This document shows, one piece after another, positions 52,671-62,054 of a stretch of DNA of 64,000 nucleotides. Location: assembly GCF_001280515.1 (NCBI RefSeq), contig NZ_LBIQ01000030.1:1240001-1304000 (forward strand). The letters are read 5' to 3'. The DNA comes from Mangrovimonas sp. ST2L15. Its GTDB lineage: Bacteria > Bacteroidota > Bacteroidia > Flavobacteriales > Flavobacteriaceae. The translations under genes were made by a program, and so were the position numbers. The notes under the pieces were generated by a model that saw nothing but the letters and a program-made list of their open reading frames with translations, was not told the DNA's origin and did not search any database. Positions within the stretch are counted from its first letter, which is position 1. Each line of letters begins with the position of its first letter.

Positions 52671-53222
52671 TTATTGAATTTTTTCAGCATAAACAATATA
52701 ATAACGAGGAGTGAACCATCTTAGTATGGGCCTAATTCCCAGTTTTTTTGTTGGATTAGTCCATTTTTGTCGATCCAAAATTTTCCAACCTGCTTTTTCT
52801 AATAGCCAATCAAATTGCCAATCTTCAAATTCATGGTAGTGCCTATCCCACAAGTCTGTTTTGCTTCTGTATGCAGGAGAAAACCAAAGTCTTAGAGGAA
52901 CACTAGCAACTAATTTGTCTGCTTTTATTGATTTTAAAACCGTAAAAGGAGATACTAAATGTTCGAAGATTTCAAAAGCGGTGACCACGTCTGCAGCAGA
53001 GTTTTCAATGGCTTCAGTATTTAAATCCAAATCTTCACCTTTGGTGTTAGATACCTGGAATCCTTCCTTTTTCATGATTTCAGAAAAGGGGTTTGAAACC
53101 CCCAAATCTAAAACCTTTGAATCCTTTGAAATATGTTTATTTAAGAATTCTAATGTGTTTTTAAATCTTTTGTTTGGATATGTTTTCTCGTACATCTGGT
53201 AGGAATAAATGGCATGCTGCAA
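52671..53222 (-). CDS. Class I SAM-dependent methyltransferase
   Basis: 183 residues, a short form. SAM core: SKVLDLGVSNPFSEIMKKE near residue 35, TEAIENSAADVVTAFEIFEH near 70 and LVASVPLRLWFSP; then HYHEFEDWQFDWLLEKAGW. The pattern is like methyltransferases coupled to glycan genes. It is directly upstream of a glycosyltransferase with no gap, so the pair probably works on the same sugar or lipid-sugar product. The start could be the ATG eight residues later, at MYEKTYPNKRF. Confidence 0.85.
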   Translation of the reverse strand: MQHAIYSYQMYEKTYPNKRFKNTLEFLNKHISKDSKVLDLGVSNPFSEIMKKEGFQVSNTKGEDLDLNTEAIENSAADVVTAFEIFEHLVSPFTVLKSIKADKLVASVPLRLWFSPAYRSKTDLWDRHYHEFEDWQFDWLLEKAGWKILDRQKWTNPTKKLGIRPILRWFTPRYYIVYAEKIQ

Positions 53223-53356
53223 ATATATAATTTCAAAATAAAGTTGTTATAATTTATAATTGTTAAAGAAGATGCAGGCTTTTTTTGTAATCCATAATTT
53301 TTATGTAAGATTTTTTTTAAAGGCTTGATTGATTTATATTTATAGAAAATTGCTGT

Positions 53357-55624
53357 TTGAAAATATCTTTCCAAAATATCAGGATCTTTCTAGTTATTTT
53401 AAGCTTAGCCTGGTTTCATGTTTTTAGTGTTGCAAGGGGTAACGTTATTCAAAATAATTGGGACCCTCAACTGGAGGTGATAACTCCTAGTTCATGCTCC
53501 TCTATGGACGGGGCTATTATAATTACTGAATTGGATTCCAATACAGCATATGAGATTCAATATCACAACGGTAGTTTACAAACATTAACCTTGACGACCA
53601 ATACCAATGGTACTTTGACCATTGGTAATTTACCGTCAGGAAATTATCAAAACTTGAAGTTAACAAACTTGGTTTTGGGTGACCAAATATCCTTTGGTAC
53701 GGTAGAGGTCCCTCACGTACCTCTACCAGCAGTTATTTCATTTGTAGTAAATGCAAGTGAGTGTTTTGCAAATGGTAATATTAAGATTTCTGGTCTGGAG
53801 CCCTTTACAGATTATGATGTGACTTATATTTTTGGGGGTTTACAAGATGTTACACTTACTTCAGATTTTTCTGGTTTAATAACAGTTTCTGGATTGGCGC
53901 CTGGGTTTTATGTAAATCTTACGGTTGAAGATATCAGTACTGGGTGCTATAGAGAGTTTGATCCTATTGAAATTGAAGGTGATCTTTTTGATGCTGTTTT
54001 ATCAATCATTCCTCCTTCTGGCTGTGACAGTCAAGACGCTATTATGTCTTTTTCCGTTTCCAATACTAGTCCGGCAGACTATGAGATTACTTACTCCATA
54101 AATAATCAAAGCTTTTCTGAGGTTGTTTCAACTTCTGGATTAGGGGGCATCGAGGTTAATGGTTTAGATGCGGGTTATTATTATGATATTTTCATTACCA
54201 ATATGGATACAGGATGTTTTGACAATATGGGGTATTGGGATGTGCCAAGACCAGAAATTAATTTGACAAGGTATTTTGCTGAGCCTTCAGGTTGTCTAGC
54301 TACAAATGGAGTAATCACGATTACGGGTTTAGATTTAAGTCCGTTAACCATTTTTGAGATTGGCTATTTTCATAATGGAATTCCCCAAAGTATAATTGTG
54401 GAATCTACGGACACTGGCCAGCTTATTATGACCGGACTGGGAACTGGTTTGTACGATAATTTTTCCATTTCAGAAATAGGAAATGATGACTGTCAAGGAA
54501 CCATCGAGCCAGTTGAGCTAATTGCTCCAGAAATGGAAACGGTTTTGAATATAAGCGGAACAACGGCATGCAATTCTGCGGATGGCGCTTTAATGTTCAC
54601 TGAATTGAATTCAGAAATGGAGTATACTTTAAGCTATGAGAATGGTAATGGTGAAACGGGGGAGTTTATTCAAATGTCCAATTCCCAAGGTCAATTGGAG
54701 TTTACAAGTTTGTCTTCAGGTTTGTATGCCAGTTTTACACTGGTGGAAGTTGAAACTAGCTGTTTTGCCCAATTTGAAGATGTTTTGATTTCCGCACCTG
54801 AATTGGAAATCCAGTTGGACGTGGCACCCGCATCACGATGTGGTGAGTCAGATGCTGCCCTTTACTTGTATGGTTTACTGCCGAATGCTTCCTATGAAGT
54901 GGGGTATTCTCATGGCGGTTCTCCATATGCGCTGGATTTGCAAAGTAATTCCAATGGCATTCTTACAATTATGGGACTTGATACGGGGACCTATGGATCT
55001 CTGGAAGTGTTGGAGTTGAGTTCTGGATGTTCCAAAACATTGGGTTCTTTTGAAATAGAATCACAAGATCTGGTTTTAGATTTTGAACCAATTATTCCTT
55101 CAAACTGTGCTGCTACAGATGGTGAAATTATCATTAATGACTTAATGCCAAACGAACAGTACCAGATTTATTTTTCTGGGGGCATCCAGGATGACGGAGA
55201 ATACCAAGTGTATAGTTCAGACTCTGACGGGACCCTTACGCTGCTAGGGCTCTCTGCTGGGATTTATGATGGATTATCCTTGGTTGAGGTAAGTAGCGGA
55301 TGTGTAGGTGTTATAGAGACCGTTAGATTGGGATGCTTGGATGGTTTTGGATGTTACAAATTAAGATCATTTTTCACTCCTAATCAAGACGGAGAAAACG
55401 ACTTTTGGGGGCCAGAGGCAGAATCTCAAAGTTGTGATTATACTTTAAGAATATTCAATCGCTTTGGAAAACAATTGGCCGTTTTAAGTCCACGTGATTA
55501 CAGGTGGGATGGAACCTATGAGGGTCATCAAATGCCTTCAGATGATTATTGGTTTACTGTAGAATATGTAGATGATCAAGGGAATCCTGGATTCTACAAG
55601 TCTCATTTTACTCTAAAACGCTAG
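53357..55624 (+). CDS. T9SS type B (gliding-motility type) protein with seven 90-residue repeats
   Basis: 755 residues. No ATG lies before the signal peptide (ISFQNIRIFLVILSLAWFHV), so TTG at 53357 is the only believable start. Residues ~40-660 are seven diverged repeats of 88-92 residues, each with a Cys near the front (TPSSCSSMDGAIIITELD, NASECFANGNIKISGL, PPSGCDSQDAIMSF, EPSGCLATNGVITITGLD, TACNSADGALMF, APASRCGESDAALYL, PSNCAATDGEIIINDL) and a GLxxGxYxxL ending. C-terminal type B sorting domain: FFTPNQDGENDFWGP, IFNRFGKQLAVL, RWDGTYEGHQMPSDDYWFTV. A secreted surface protein, perhaps adhesive, of the SprB/CHU_C kind. Confidence 0.85.
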   Translation: MKISFQNIRIFLVILSLAWFHVFSVARGNVIQNNWDPQLEVITPSSCSSMDGAIIITELDSNTAYEIQYHNGSLQTLTLTTNTNGTLTIGNLPSGNYQNLKLTNLVLGDQISFGTVEVPHVPLPAVISFVVNASECFANGNIKISGLEPFTDYDVTYIFGGLQDVTLTSDFSGLITVSGLAPGFYVNLTVEDISTGCYREFDPIEIEGDLFDAVLSIIPPSGCDSQDAIMSFSVSNTSPADYEITYSINNQSFSEVVSTSGLGGIEVNGLDAGYYYDIFITNMDTGCFDNMGYWDVPRPEINLTRYFAEPSGCLATNGVITITGLDLSPLTIFEIGYFHNGIPQSIIVESTDTGQLIMTGLGTGLYDNFSISEIGNDDCQGTIEPVELIAPEMETVLNISGTTACNSADGALMFTELNSEMEYTLSYENGNGETGEFIQMSNSQGQLEFTSLSSGLYASFTLVEVETSCFAQFEDVLISAPELEIQLDVAPASRCGESDAALYLYGLLPNASYEVGYSHGGSPYALDLQSNSNGILTIMGLDTGTYGSLEVLELSSGCSKTLGSFEIESQDLVLDFEPIIPSNCAATDGEIIINDLMPNEQYQIYFSGGIQDDGEYQVYSSDSDGTLTLLGLSAGIYDGLSLVEVSSGCVGVIETVRLGCLDGFGCYKLRSFFTPNQDGENDFWGPEAESQSCDYTLRIFNRFGKQLAVLSPRDYRWDGTYEGHQMPSDDYWFTVEYVDDQGNPGFYKSHFTLKR

Positions 55625-55638
55625 TTTGATTTTTAAAT

Positions 55639-56697
55639 TTAGGCTTTGTAAATCATGGCGTTAATATGCATTCCGGCACCTACACTGGCAAAAATGACGA
55701 CATCACCTTTATTTACAACATGATTTTCCAATTTATTTTTCTTTACCAAATCATATAGAGTAGGAATGGTGGCTACGGAACTGTTACCTAGTTTATGAAT
55801 GCTCATGGGGGTGATGTTCTCAGGCTCTGGCACACGGTATGCTCTATAAAAACGCTTCACAATAGCTTCATCCATTTTCTCATTAGCTTGGTGAATAAAT
55901 ATTTTTTTTACATCGTTTATATCCAAGCCACTTTGGTCCAAACAAGCTTTCATAGCTTGAGGAACGTGGGTCAATGCAAATTCGTAAACTTTTCTCCCTT
56001 GCATTTTTATGTAACTATTCGCTTTTGATTGCTCCTGATTATAAGAATTGCCAAAATATAAATAATAGGCCTCATCAAAGGTGTAACTCGCCGTATCAAA
56101 AGCCAATATGCCACCTTCTTCTTCAGTTTCTTCAATAACCGTAGCTCCTGCACCATCAGAGAATATCATGCAGTCTCTATCATGTTTATCAATAACTCTT
56201 GATAGCATTTCGGTTCCTATAACCAAACATTTTTTAGCCATTCCTGCTTTGATGAATGCTTGGGCTTGTATAACACCTTCTAGCCATCCAGGGCAGCCAA
56301 ACAAGAGGTCGTAGGCGACGCATTTTGGGTTTTTAATTCTTAATGTGTGTTTAATTCTTGCTGCAAGTCCAGGAACCATGTCACCTTGATTGGTGCCATA
56401 TTTAACATCTCCAAAATTATGGGCAACAATTATGTAATCGAGCGTTTCTGGGTCTATATTGGCATCGGTTAGGGCTTTTTCGGCGGCAAAAGCTCCCATG
56501 TCAGAGGTGACCAAATGCCTGTCGGCATAGCGCCTTTCTTGAATGCCTGTAATGGCTTCAAATTTTTCAACTATAACACTGTTAGGGGAACTGATTTGAG
56601 AGCCGTCGGCATTTAGGAATAAGTGTTGATTAAAATCAGAGTTTTTCTCAATGTTTTCTGGTATATAACTTCCTATACCAGTTATTTTGATGCCCAT
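55639..56697 (-). CDS. 3-oxoacyl-ACP synthase III family protein (FabH-like)
   Basis: 352 residues, thiolase fold. Start IKITGIGSYIPENIEKNSDF; catalytic triad Cys in AYDLLFGCPGWLEGVIQAQA near residue 125, His in IFIHQANEKMDEAI near 270 and Asn in HKLGNSSVATIPTLY near 300. Longer than plain FabH (about 320), with an N-terminal insertion (FLNADGSQISSPNSVIV), which fits the ketoacyl-ACP synthase III group of aryl-polyene/long-chain lipid or resorcinol-like pathways. Single gene after gcvP; substrate unknown. Confidence 0.9.
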   Translation of the reverse strand: MGIKITGIGSYIPENIEKNSDFNQHLFLNADGSQISSPNSVIVEKFEAITGIQERRYADRHLVTSDMGAFAAEKALTDANIDPETLDYIIVAHNFGDVKYGTNQGDMVPGLAARIKHTLRIKNPKCVAYDLLFGCPGWLEGVIQAQAFIKAGMAKKCLVIGTEMLSRVIDKHDRDCMIFSDGAGATVIEETEEEGGILAFDTASYTFDEAYYLYFGNSYNQEQSKANSYIKMQGRKVYEFALTHVPQAMKACLDQSGLDINDVKKIFIHQANEKMDEAIVKRFYRAYRVPEPENITPMSIHKLGNSSVATIPTLYDLVKKNKLENHVVNKGDVVIFASVGAGMHINAMIYKA

Positions 56698-56791
56698 AAA
56701 AAAAGCTTTTAATTTATTAGGCCATGAAGGTAGGCATAATAAACTAAAAGCAAATTTTAATTTATAATTTTATACGATGTCCAAAAATGGC

Positions 56792-59641
56792 TTATGCCTC
56801 CATATAGTGCTCTATTGGGGCGCAAGTACATATCAAATTACGGTCACCATACGCATCATCAACACGTCTAACAGTAGGCCAAAACTTATTTTCTCCAACA
56901 TAAGGTAATGGAAATGCAGCCTTTTCTCTTGAGTATGGGAAATTCCATGTGTCCGATGTTAACATTTCCAAGGTATGCGGTGCATTTTTCAATACATTAT
57001 TGACATCATCTTTAGAAGTAGCATCAATTTCCTTTTTTATAGAAATCATGGCATCACAAAAACGATCCAACTCTTCTTTGCTTTCACTTTCGGTTGGCTC
57101 AATCATTAGGGTTCCTGCTACAGGGAATGATACCGTTGGCGCGTGGAAACCGTAATCCATTAAACGTTTAGCAATGTCTGTTACTTCAATACCGTTAGCT
57201 TTAAATGGTCTACAGTCTACGATCATCTCGTGCGCTGCTCTACCCATTTCTCCAGAATACAGGGTGTCAAAATGCCCTTGTAGTCTTTGCTTCATATAGT
57301 TGGCATTCAAAATAGCTGTTTTGGTGGCATGGGTTAAACCATGTGCTCCTAACATCTTGATGTAACCGTATGAGATTAAACATACCAAAGCAGATCCAAA
57401 TGGTGCAGCAGAAATAGCTGTAATAGCTTTCTTTCCGCCTGTTTTTATTACTGGATTTCCAGGTAAGAATGGTACCAATTGCTTAGCAACACAAATAGGT
57501 CCTACTCCGGGTCCACCACCACCATGAGGAATGGCGAATGTTTTATGTAAATTCAAATGACAAACATCTGCGCCAATTCTACCAGGATTGGTTAATCCCA
57601 CTTGCGCATTCATGTTGGCACCGTCCATATAGACTTGCCCGCCGTTGTCATGGATGATTTTAGTTACTTCTTTAATGGCAGATTCATATACCCCATGAGT
57701 AGATGGGTAGGTCACCATTAAACAAGATAAATTGTCTTTATATTTTTCAGCTTTTTCACGTAAGTCCTCTACATCAATATTTCCTTTATCAGTAGATTTG
57801 GTCACTACTACCTGCATGCCAGCCATAACCGCACTAGCAGGGTTGGTACCGTGGGCAGAAGAAGGAATCAAACAAATGTTTCTGTGTCCTTCACCTCTAG
57901 ATTCGTGATAAGCTTTTATAACCATTAAACCAGCATACTCACCTTGTGCACCTGAGTTAGGTTGCAAGGATGTTGCAGCAAATCCTGTGATTTCTGTCAA
58001 TTGATCTTCAAGCTCTTTTAAAACAGTTAGGTATCCTTTTGCTTGTTTTTCTGGTACAAAAGGATGAACATTAGCCCATTTAAAGATACTTAGTGGTAAC
58101 ATCTCTGCAGCTGCATTAAGCTTCATAGTACAAGATCCCAAAGAAATCATAGAATGGTTCAAAGAAAGATCCTTGCGCTCCAATTTCTTGATGTAACGCA
58201 TCAATTCTGTTTCAGAATGGTAAGAATTGAATACATCTAATGTGAGGAATTCTGATTGACGTTGATACTTGTCAGAAATGGCATTTGCATAGGTAATGTC
58301 GTCAATAGTGAAGGCTTCTTCTCCAGCAATTTCAGAAAATACCAATATTAAATAATTTAAATCACGAACCGTTGTGGTTTCATTCAATGAAATGGTAACG
58401 GTTTCATCATCTGGATAATAAAAGTTGACTTTTTTAGCCTTGGCTATTTTCTTAACCTTTTTAGCTTTTACTTTTATTTGAAGGGTATCAAAATAGTCTG
58501 TGTTGACTTGTTTGAAACCTAATTTTTTAAGGGCATCAGCCAATAGAACCGTAGCACTATGTACACGATCTGCAATGAACTGAAGTCCTTTTGGTCCGTG
58601 GTACACAGCATACATTCCGGCCATAACTGCCAAAAGTACTTGGGCAGTACAAATATTGGAAGTTGCTTTGTCACGTTTAATGTGTTGCTCACGGGTTTGA
58701 AGTGCCATACGTAGCGCACGATTACCGTCCAAATCTTTGGTTACCCCAATAATTCTTCCTGGAATGTCACGCTTATAGGCTTCTTTAGTGGCAAAAAAGG
58801 CAGCGTGAGGTCCACCATAACCCATTGGTATACCGAAACGTTGGGTTGTGCCAACCACAACATCAGCACCAAAAGATCCTGGTGCTTCCAGCTTTACTAG
58901 GCTTAATATATCAGCCGCAACAGCTACTTTTATATTGTTTTCTTTGGCTTGTTCGATAAAGGATTTAAGATCTGTAACCTGACCATGTTTTCCTGGATAT
59001 TGTAAAATAGCCCCAAAGAATTCCTGTGAGAAATCAAATTCACTTTCTTTCCCAATAACCAATTCAATTCCAATTGGTAAAGCTCTTGTTTGTAATAGAG
59101 AGAGGGTTTGTGGAAGAATGTCTTCTGAAACAAAGAATTTATTAATGCCTTCTTTTTTCTGAGCTCTTTCACGTACAGCAAACAACAGACTCATCGCTTC
59201 TGCAGCTGCAGTACTTTCGTCTAACAAGGAGGCGTTTGCCAATTCCATTCCAGTCAAATCAGTAATCATGGTTTGGAAATTCAATAAAGCTTCCAATCTT
59301 CCTTGAGCAATTTCAGCTTGATAGGGAGTATAGGCCGTATACCATCCTGGGTTTTCCAAAATATTTCTTTGAATGACCGCCGGAAGAATGGTAGGGTGGT
59401 ACCCCAAACCGATATAAGTTTTGTAAACCTTATTTTTTTTGGATAAGTTGTGGATGTGAACTAGGTATTCTTGTTCACTCATGGGTTCATCCAAATTCAG
59501 TTCTTTTTTTAGTTTGATTCCATCAGGTAAGGTTTCATAGATCAGTTGGTCTAAGCTATCTACACCTATGGTTTTTAACATATCTTGTTGTTCCTGTTGA
59601 TCAGGTCCTATATGACGAAGTGCAAAAGAGGTTGTATCCAT
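56792..59641 (-). CDS. gcvP: Glycine decarboxylase P protein (aminomethyl-transferring)
   Basis: 949 residues from the ATG at 59641, the full fused alpha/beta form. Decarboxylates glycine with PLP and passes the aminomethyl group to lipoyl-H protein. Start TTSFALRHIGPDQQEQQDML; YTPYQAEIAQGRLEALLNFQ near 125; GIPMGYGGPHAAFFA near 265; PLP lysine in CHLNLHKTFAIPHGGGGPG near 700; VDCRPFKANGIEVTDIAKR; C-terminal REKAAFPLP and VRRVDDAYGDRNLICTCAP. gcvT and gcvH are not adjacent, as usual in Bacteroidota. No glycine riboswitch is seen upstream. Confidence 0.98.
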   Translation of the reverse strand: MDTTSFALRHIGPDQQEQQDMLKTIGVDSLDQLIYETLPDGIKLKKELNLDEPMSEQEYLVHIHNLSKKNKVYKTYIGLGYHPTILPAVIQRNILENPGWYTAYTPYQAEIAQGRLEALLNFQTMITDLTGMELANASLLDESTAAAEAMSLLFAVRERAQKKEGINKFFVSEDILPQTLSLLQTRALPIGIELVIGKESEFDFSQEFFGAILQYPGKHGQVTDLKSFIEQAKENNIKVAVAADILSLVKLEAPGSFGADVVVGTTQRFGIPMGYGGPHAAFFATKEAYKRDIPGRIIGVTKDLDGNRALRMALQTREQHIKRDKATSNICTAQVLLAVMAGMYAVYHGPKGLQFIADRVHSATVLLADALKKLGFKQVNTDYFDTLQIKVKAKKVKKIAKAKKVNFYYPDDETVTISLNETTTVRDLNYLILVFSEIAGEEAFTIDDITYANAISDKYQRQSEFLTLDVFNSYHSETELMRYIKKLERKDLSLNHSMISLGSCTMKLNAAAEMLPLSIFKWANVHPFVPEKQAKGYLTVLKELEDQLTEITGFAATSLQPNSGAQGEYAGLMVIKAYHESRGEGHRNICLIPSSAHGTNPASAVMAGMQVVVTKSTDKGNIDVEDLREKAEKYKDNLSCLMVTYPSTHGVYESAIKEVTKIIHDNGGQVYMDGANMNAQVGLTNPGRIGADVCHLNLHKTFAIPHGGGGPGVGPICVAKQLVPFLPGNPVIKTGGKKAITAISAAPFGSALVCLISYGYIKMLGAHGLTHATKTAILNANYMKQRLQGHFDTLYSGEMGRAAHEMIVDCRPFKANGIEVTDIAKRLMDYGFHAPTVSFPVAGTLMIEPTESESKEELDRFCDAMISIKKEIDATSKDDVNNVLKNAPHTLEMLTSDTWNFPYSREKAAFPLPYVGENKFWPTVRRVDDAYGDRNLICTCAPIEHYMEA

Positions 59642-59666
59642 CAAATTTAAGTTGTGTTTTAAGGCG

Positions 59667-59674
59667 CAAAAGTA
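59667..59674 (-). promoter_or_regulatory. -7 box (TACTTTTG) of gcvP
   Basis: Perfect TAnnTTTG on the minus strand, 25 nt before the gcvP ATG. Confidence 0.5.
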
Positions 59675-59760
59675 CGCATTTCTATATGTATTTTTGTTAT
59701 TGCAGACTAAAGTTTTTAACCAAAAAAAATGGTTATTAACACTTTGATTATTTTTGCTAT

Positions 59761-60600
59761 ATGTCTCGATTTAAGGCTTTATTCAATTTTTATATTAATA
59801 GCAGTATTCATGTGGCTTTATCTGTGTGTGCTCTTACATGGATTACCTTATTGGAGTTTGGTATTCCTTGGGATACCCTTCTTATCGGATTCATTTTTTT
59901 TGCCTCGATAACAGGATATAATTTTGTGAAATATTTTGGTTTGGCTAGGTTTCATCACAGGAGTTTGGCACATTGGCTTAAGGTGATTCAGGTTTTTTCA
60001 TTGTTGAGTTTCTTGGCCATGATTTATTTCGGACTGAAACTAAAGGAAATGACCTGGCTTTATATTGTAGGTTTTGGAATCGTAACATTTTTATATGCCA
60101 TACCCTTTTTGCCTAGAAAATTTCTTTTTGACCACCAACAAAATTTAAGAAATGTTGGAGGAGTCAAGGTTTATATCATTGGGTTGACTTGGGCTGGGGT
60201 AACAGTCATTTTACCCTTGGTCAATAATGATTTTCAATTGAATTCTGATGCGCTAATTACTTTAGTGCAACGATTTTTATTCGTGTTGGCATTGATGCTT
60301 CCTTTTGAAATCAGGGATTTGAATTATGATAGCCTAAAACTGGCTACGATTCCGCAGCAAATAGGTATTAAAAATACTAAGAGGTTTGGTGTGCTTTTGA
60401 TGCTGTTGTTTGTGATTTTGGAATTGTTCAAGGCCTCGGTTACTTGTCATTTTTTAACCGCAGTTTGTTTTATTGCTTTGGTTACTTTGGCATTTATTTG
60501 GGCATCCAAAAAGGAACAGTTTGAATATTATTGTTCTTTCTGGGTGGAAGGCATTCCTATTTTATGGTTGGCTTTGGTTTTGCTTTTGGAGTTCTTTTGA
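59761..60600 (+). CDS. UbiA-like polytopic membrane protein
   Basis: 279 residues, about eight membrane helices (VALSVCALTWITLLEFGI, LIGFIFFASITGYNFVKY, VIQVFSLLSFLAMIYFGL, VYIIGLTWAGVTVILPLV, FGVLLMLLFVILELF). The arrangement is that of UbiA prenyltransferases. The second Asp motif is kept (FEIRDLNYDSLKL near residue 185), but the first NDxxD motif is only YNFVKYFGL, without Asp. So transfer of a prenyl group is uncertain. Divergent from gcvP, convergent with a sigma operon, overlapping the small gene below by 39 nt. Confidence 0.75.
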   Translation: MSRFKALFNFYINSSIHVALSVCALTWITLLEFGIPWDTLLIGFIFFASITGYNFVKYFGLARFHHRSLAHWLKVIQVFSLLSFLAMIYFGLKLKEMTWLYIVGFGIVTFLYAIPFLPRKFLFDHQQNLRNVGGVKVYIIGLTWAGVTVILPLVNNDFQLNSDALITLVQRFLFVLALMLPFEIRDLNYDSLKLATIPQQIGIKNTKRFGVLLMLLFVILELFKASVTCHFLTAVCFIALVTLAFIWASKKEQFEYYCSFWVEGIPILWLALVLLLEFF

Positions 60601-60837
60601 GAAATGGTCTTTGAGGGATTGTTTTTCAGAATGCTTCATGCATTGCACTTTGGATTGCTTGAGGGAATGGGTCAGCTTTTTGTTTTTTGATATGTAGCCT
60701 CTGGTGTGTTTGCACCAAATTAATCGTAAATTTAGTTTTAGTTTTTCCCAAAGGGAGGCATCATTATACTGGGACTTGTCACAAATGTGATATGCTTCAT
60801 CACAGGAGATAAACAAGATAGATTTTTTTTCAGACAT
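60562..60837 (-). CDS. Small Cys/His-containing protein, possible anti-sigma factor
   Basis: 91 residues, soluble, very basic. It starts SILFISCDEAYHICDKSQYN, then LWEKLKLNLRLIWCKHTRGY and VQCMKHSEKQS. The arrangement C-x6-C followed by LWCK looks like a zinc-binding anti-sigma of the zf-HC2 type in which the last ligand pair is altered (CKHT instead of CxxC). It lies 3 nt after an ECF sigma gene on the same strand, the expected place for an anti-sigma. Function is inference. I have a memory of homologues named glycine dehydrogenase because gcvP is near; nothing in the sequence supports that name. The 3' end overlaps the UbiA-like gene. Confidence 0.65.
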   Translation of the reverse strand: MSEKKSILFISCDEAYHICDKSQYNDASLWEKLKLNLRLIWCKHTRGYISKNKKLTHSLKQSKVQCMKHSEKQSLKDHFSKELQKQNQSQP

Positions 60838-60840
60838 AGG

Positions 60841-61392
60841 TTAAAACCAGTTTTTTTCCATGCAATCAGCTAGGGCTGTTCTTGCCCTGTGAATGATTAC
60901 CCACAGGTTAGACGCAGTGATGTTTAATTCATTACAAATCGTTTCGGTATCCAAACCTTCTATAGTTTTCATTTTAAATACAGCGGCCTGTTTTTCTGGC
61001 AGTTTATCCAAACATTGAAAAATAGCATTTCCAAGTTCGTCATTTTCCATTTGGTCTTCTGCTGTTTTATCAAAGGGATCAGAAACTTGCTCTTCCAGCC
61101 AATCGCCATTATTGTCTTCTTCATTATAATTAATCTTGACTTCGGCCTGACCCTTTTTGGAGTTTATCTTACGGTAATAGTCAATTATTTTCCTTTTTAA
61201 TATAGAAATAAGCCAAGTGCGTTCAGATGCTTCACCTTTAAAATTCTTCATGGAATTTAAGGCAGCAAAGAAAGTTTCTTGTACTAAATCCTTGGCCATT
61301 TCCCGGTCGTTCACTCGAGATATGGTATAATTGAATAGGTAATCAGAATACCTATCAATCCACCGGTTGGGATCTAGTTTGTGGCTAGGCAT
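60841..61392 (-). CDS. ECF-type RNA polymerase sigma factor
   Basis: 183 residues from the ATG at 61392 (MPSHKLDPNRW); an in-frame start at 61491 would add 33 hydrophobic residues unlike the family. Region 2: WIDRYSDYLFNYTISRVND, REMAKDLVQETFFAALNSMK, ERTWLISILKRKIIDYYRK. Region 4: CLDKLPEKQAAVFKMKTIE, LDTETICNELNITASNLWV, IHRARTALADCMEKNWF. Ends 3 nt before the small Cys/His gene, with which it forms an operon. Confidence 0.92.
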   Translation of the reverse strand: MPSHKLDPNRWIDRYSDYLFNYTISRVNDREMAKDLVQETFFAALNSMKNFKGEASERTWLISILKRKIIDYYRKINSKKGQAEVKINYNEEDNNGDWLEEQVSDPFDKTAEDQMENDELGNAIFQCLDKLPEKQAAVFKMKTIEGLDTETICNELNITASNLWVIIHRARTALADCMEKNWF

Positions 61393-61597
61393 AACAGCAA
61401 TTCTTTTACTCAAATTTAAACTAAAAAAATGAGTTGGTAACTGATTTAATAATAATATGTTAAAGCGAAGCTGGAACTCATTTAAGTCCACATGATAATA
61501 AAGAAAATGTGAACTACTGTTTCAAATGATTTTCCTCCCCATAGTTTTGGGGAATAAACTAGTAATTGGAATTCAATAGTGATTTATATAAGTGCAC

Positions 61598-61641
61598 AAA
61601 GTGCGGAAGGCATATAATAGGTCTGCTTTTTTCCGCACTTT
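61598..61641 (-). terminator. Probable terminator of the paralogous membrane gene pair
   Basis: Perfect arms AAAGTGCGGAA (61598-61608) and TTCCGCACTTT (61631-61641) with a 22-nt loop, just after the stop at 61656. Only a short T run on the minus strand side, so it is less certain. Confidence 0.5.
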
Positions 61642-61655
61642 TATATGTAAAAGGT

Positions 61656-62051
61656 TTAATTAATGTTTGTTTCTTCGGTGGGCTTTAGATCTTGAATGGA
61701 CTTTCTTCGTCCTTTAAAAAAGAAGTAAAGGTTGATAAATAGCATAGTTCCGAGATATATTGTAAATCCACCTATTTTTTTACTTAATATTTCTAACATT
61801 TTTTGATAGTTCATCGTTTTGTCACTGTAGTAATATATTTCCATAATATATAAAGCAAAACCAATGTTAATAAGGTAAAATCCTATTTCGAAAAGTTTGT
61901 TTGTTGCATTAGCAATACCTGTGTTTCCTTTGAAGATATCAATCATAAATAGTCTTCCATTTTTGAATAGCATTTTGGAGACAAATATGGTTAAAGCAAT
62001 TACAATAGGGAGATAAATTAAATAGCCGATAATGATTTTTGATTGTTCCAT
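61656..62051 (-). CDS. Small membrane protein, downstream member of a paralogous pair
   Basis: 131 residues with three membrane helices: IIIGYLIYLPIVIALTIFV (5-23), FEIGFYLINIGFALYIMEI (53-71) and IYLGTMLFINLYFFF (98-112). Shared with the next gene: YLIYLP, FKNGRLFMIDIFK, TNKLFEIGFYLINIGFA. Charged C-terminus (GRRKSIQDLKPTEETNIN). No known family recognised. 3 nt after its paralogue, so one transcript. Confidence 0.65.
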   Translation of the reverse strand: MEQSKIIIGYLIYLPIVIALTIFVSKMLFKNGRLFMIDIFKGNTGIANATNKLFEIGFYLINIGFALYIMEIYYYSDKTMNYQKMLEILSKKIGGFTIYLGTMLFINLYFFFKGRRKSIQDLKPTEETNIN

Positions 62052-62054
62052 GAT

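Noticed and set aside
59645-59760. Glycine riboswitch upstream of gcvP
   Set aside because: Only about 100 bp lie before the gene, AT-rich, with a promoter box 25 nt from the start; no tandem aptamer-like structure.
60562-60837. Glycine dehydrogenase fragment
   Set aside because: No PLP site or similarity to GcvP; gcvP is complete at 56792-59641. The small gene belongs with the ECF sigma gene.
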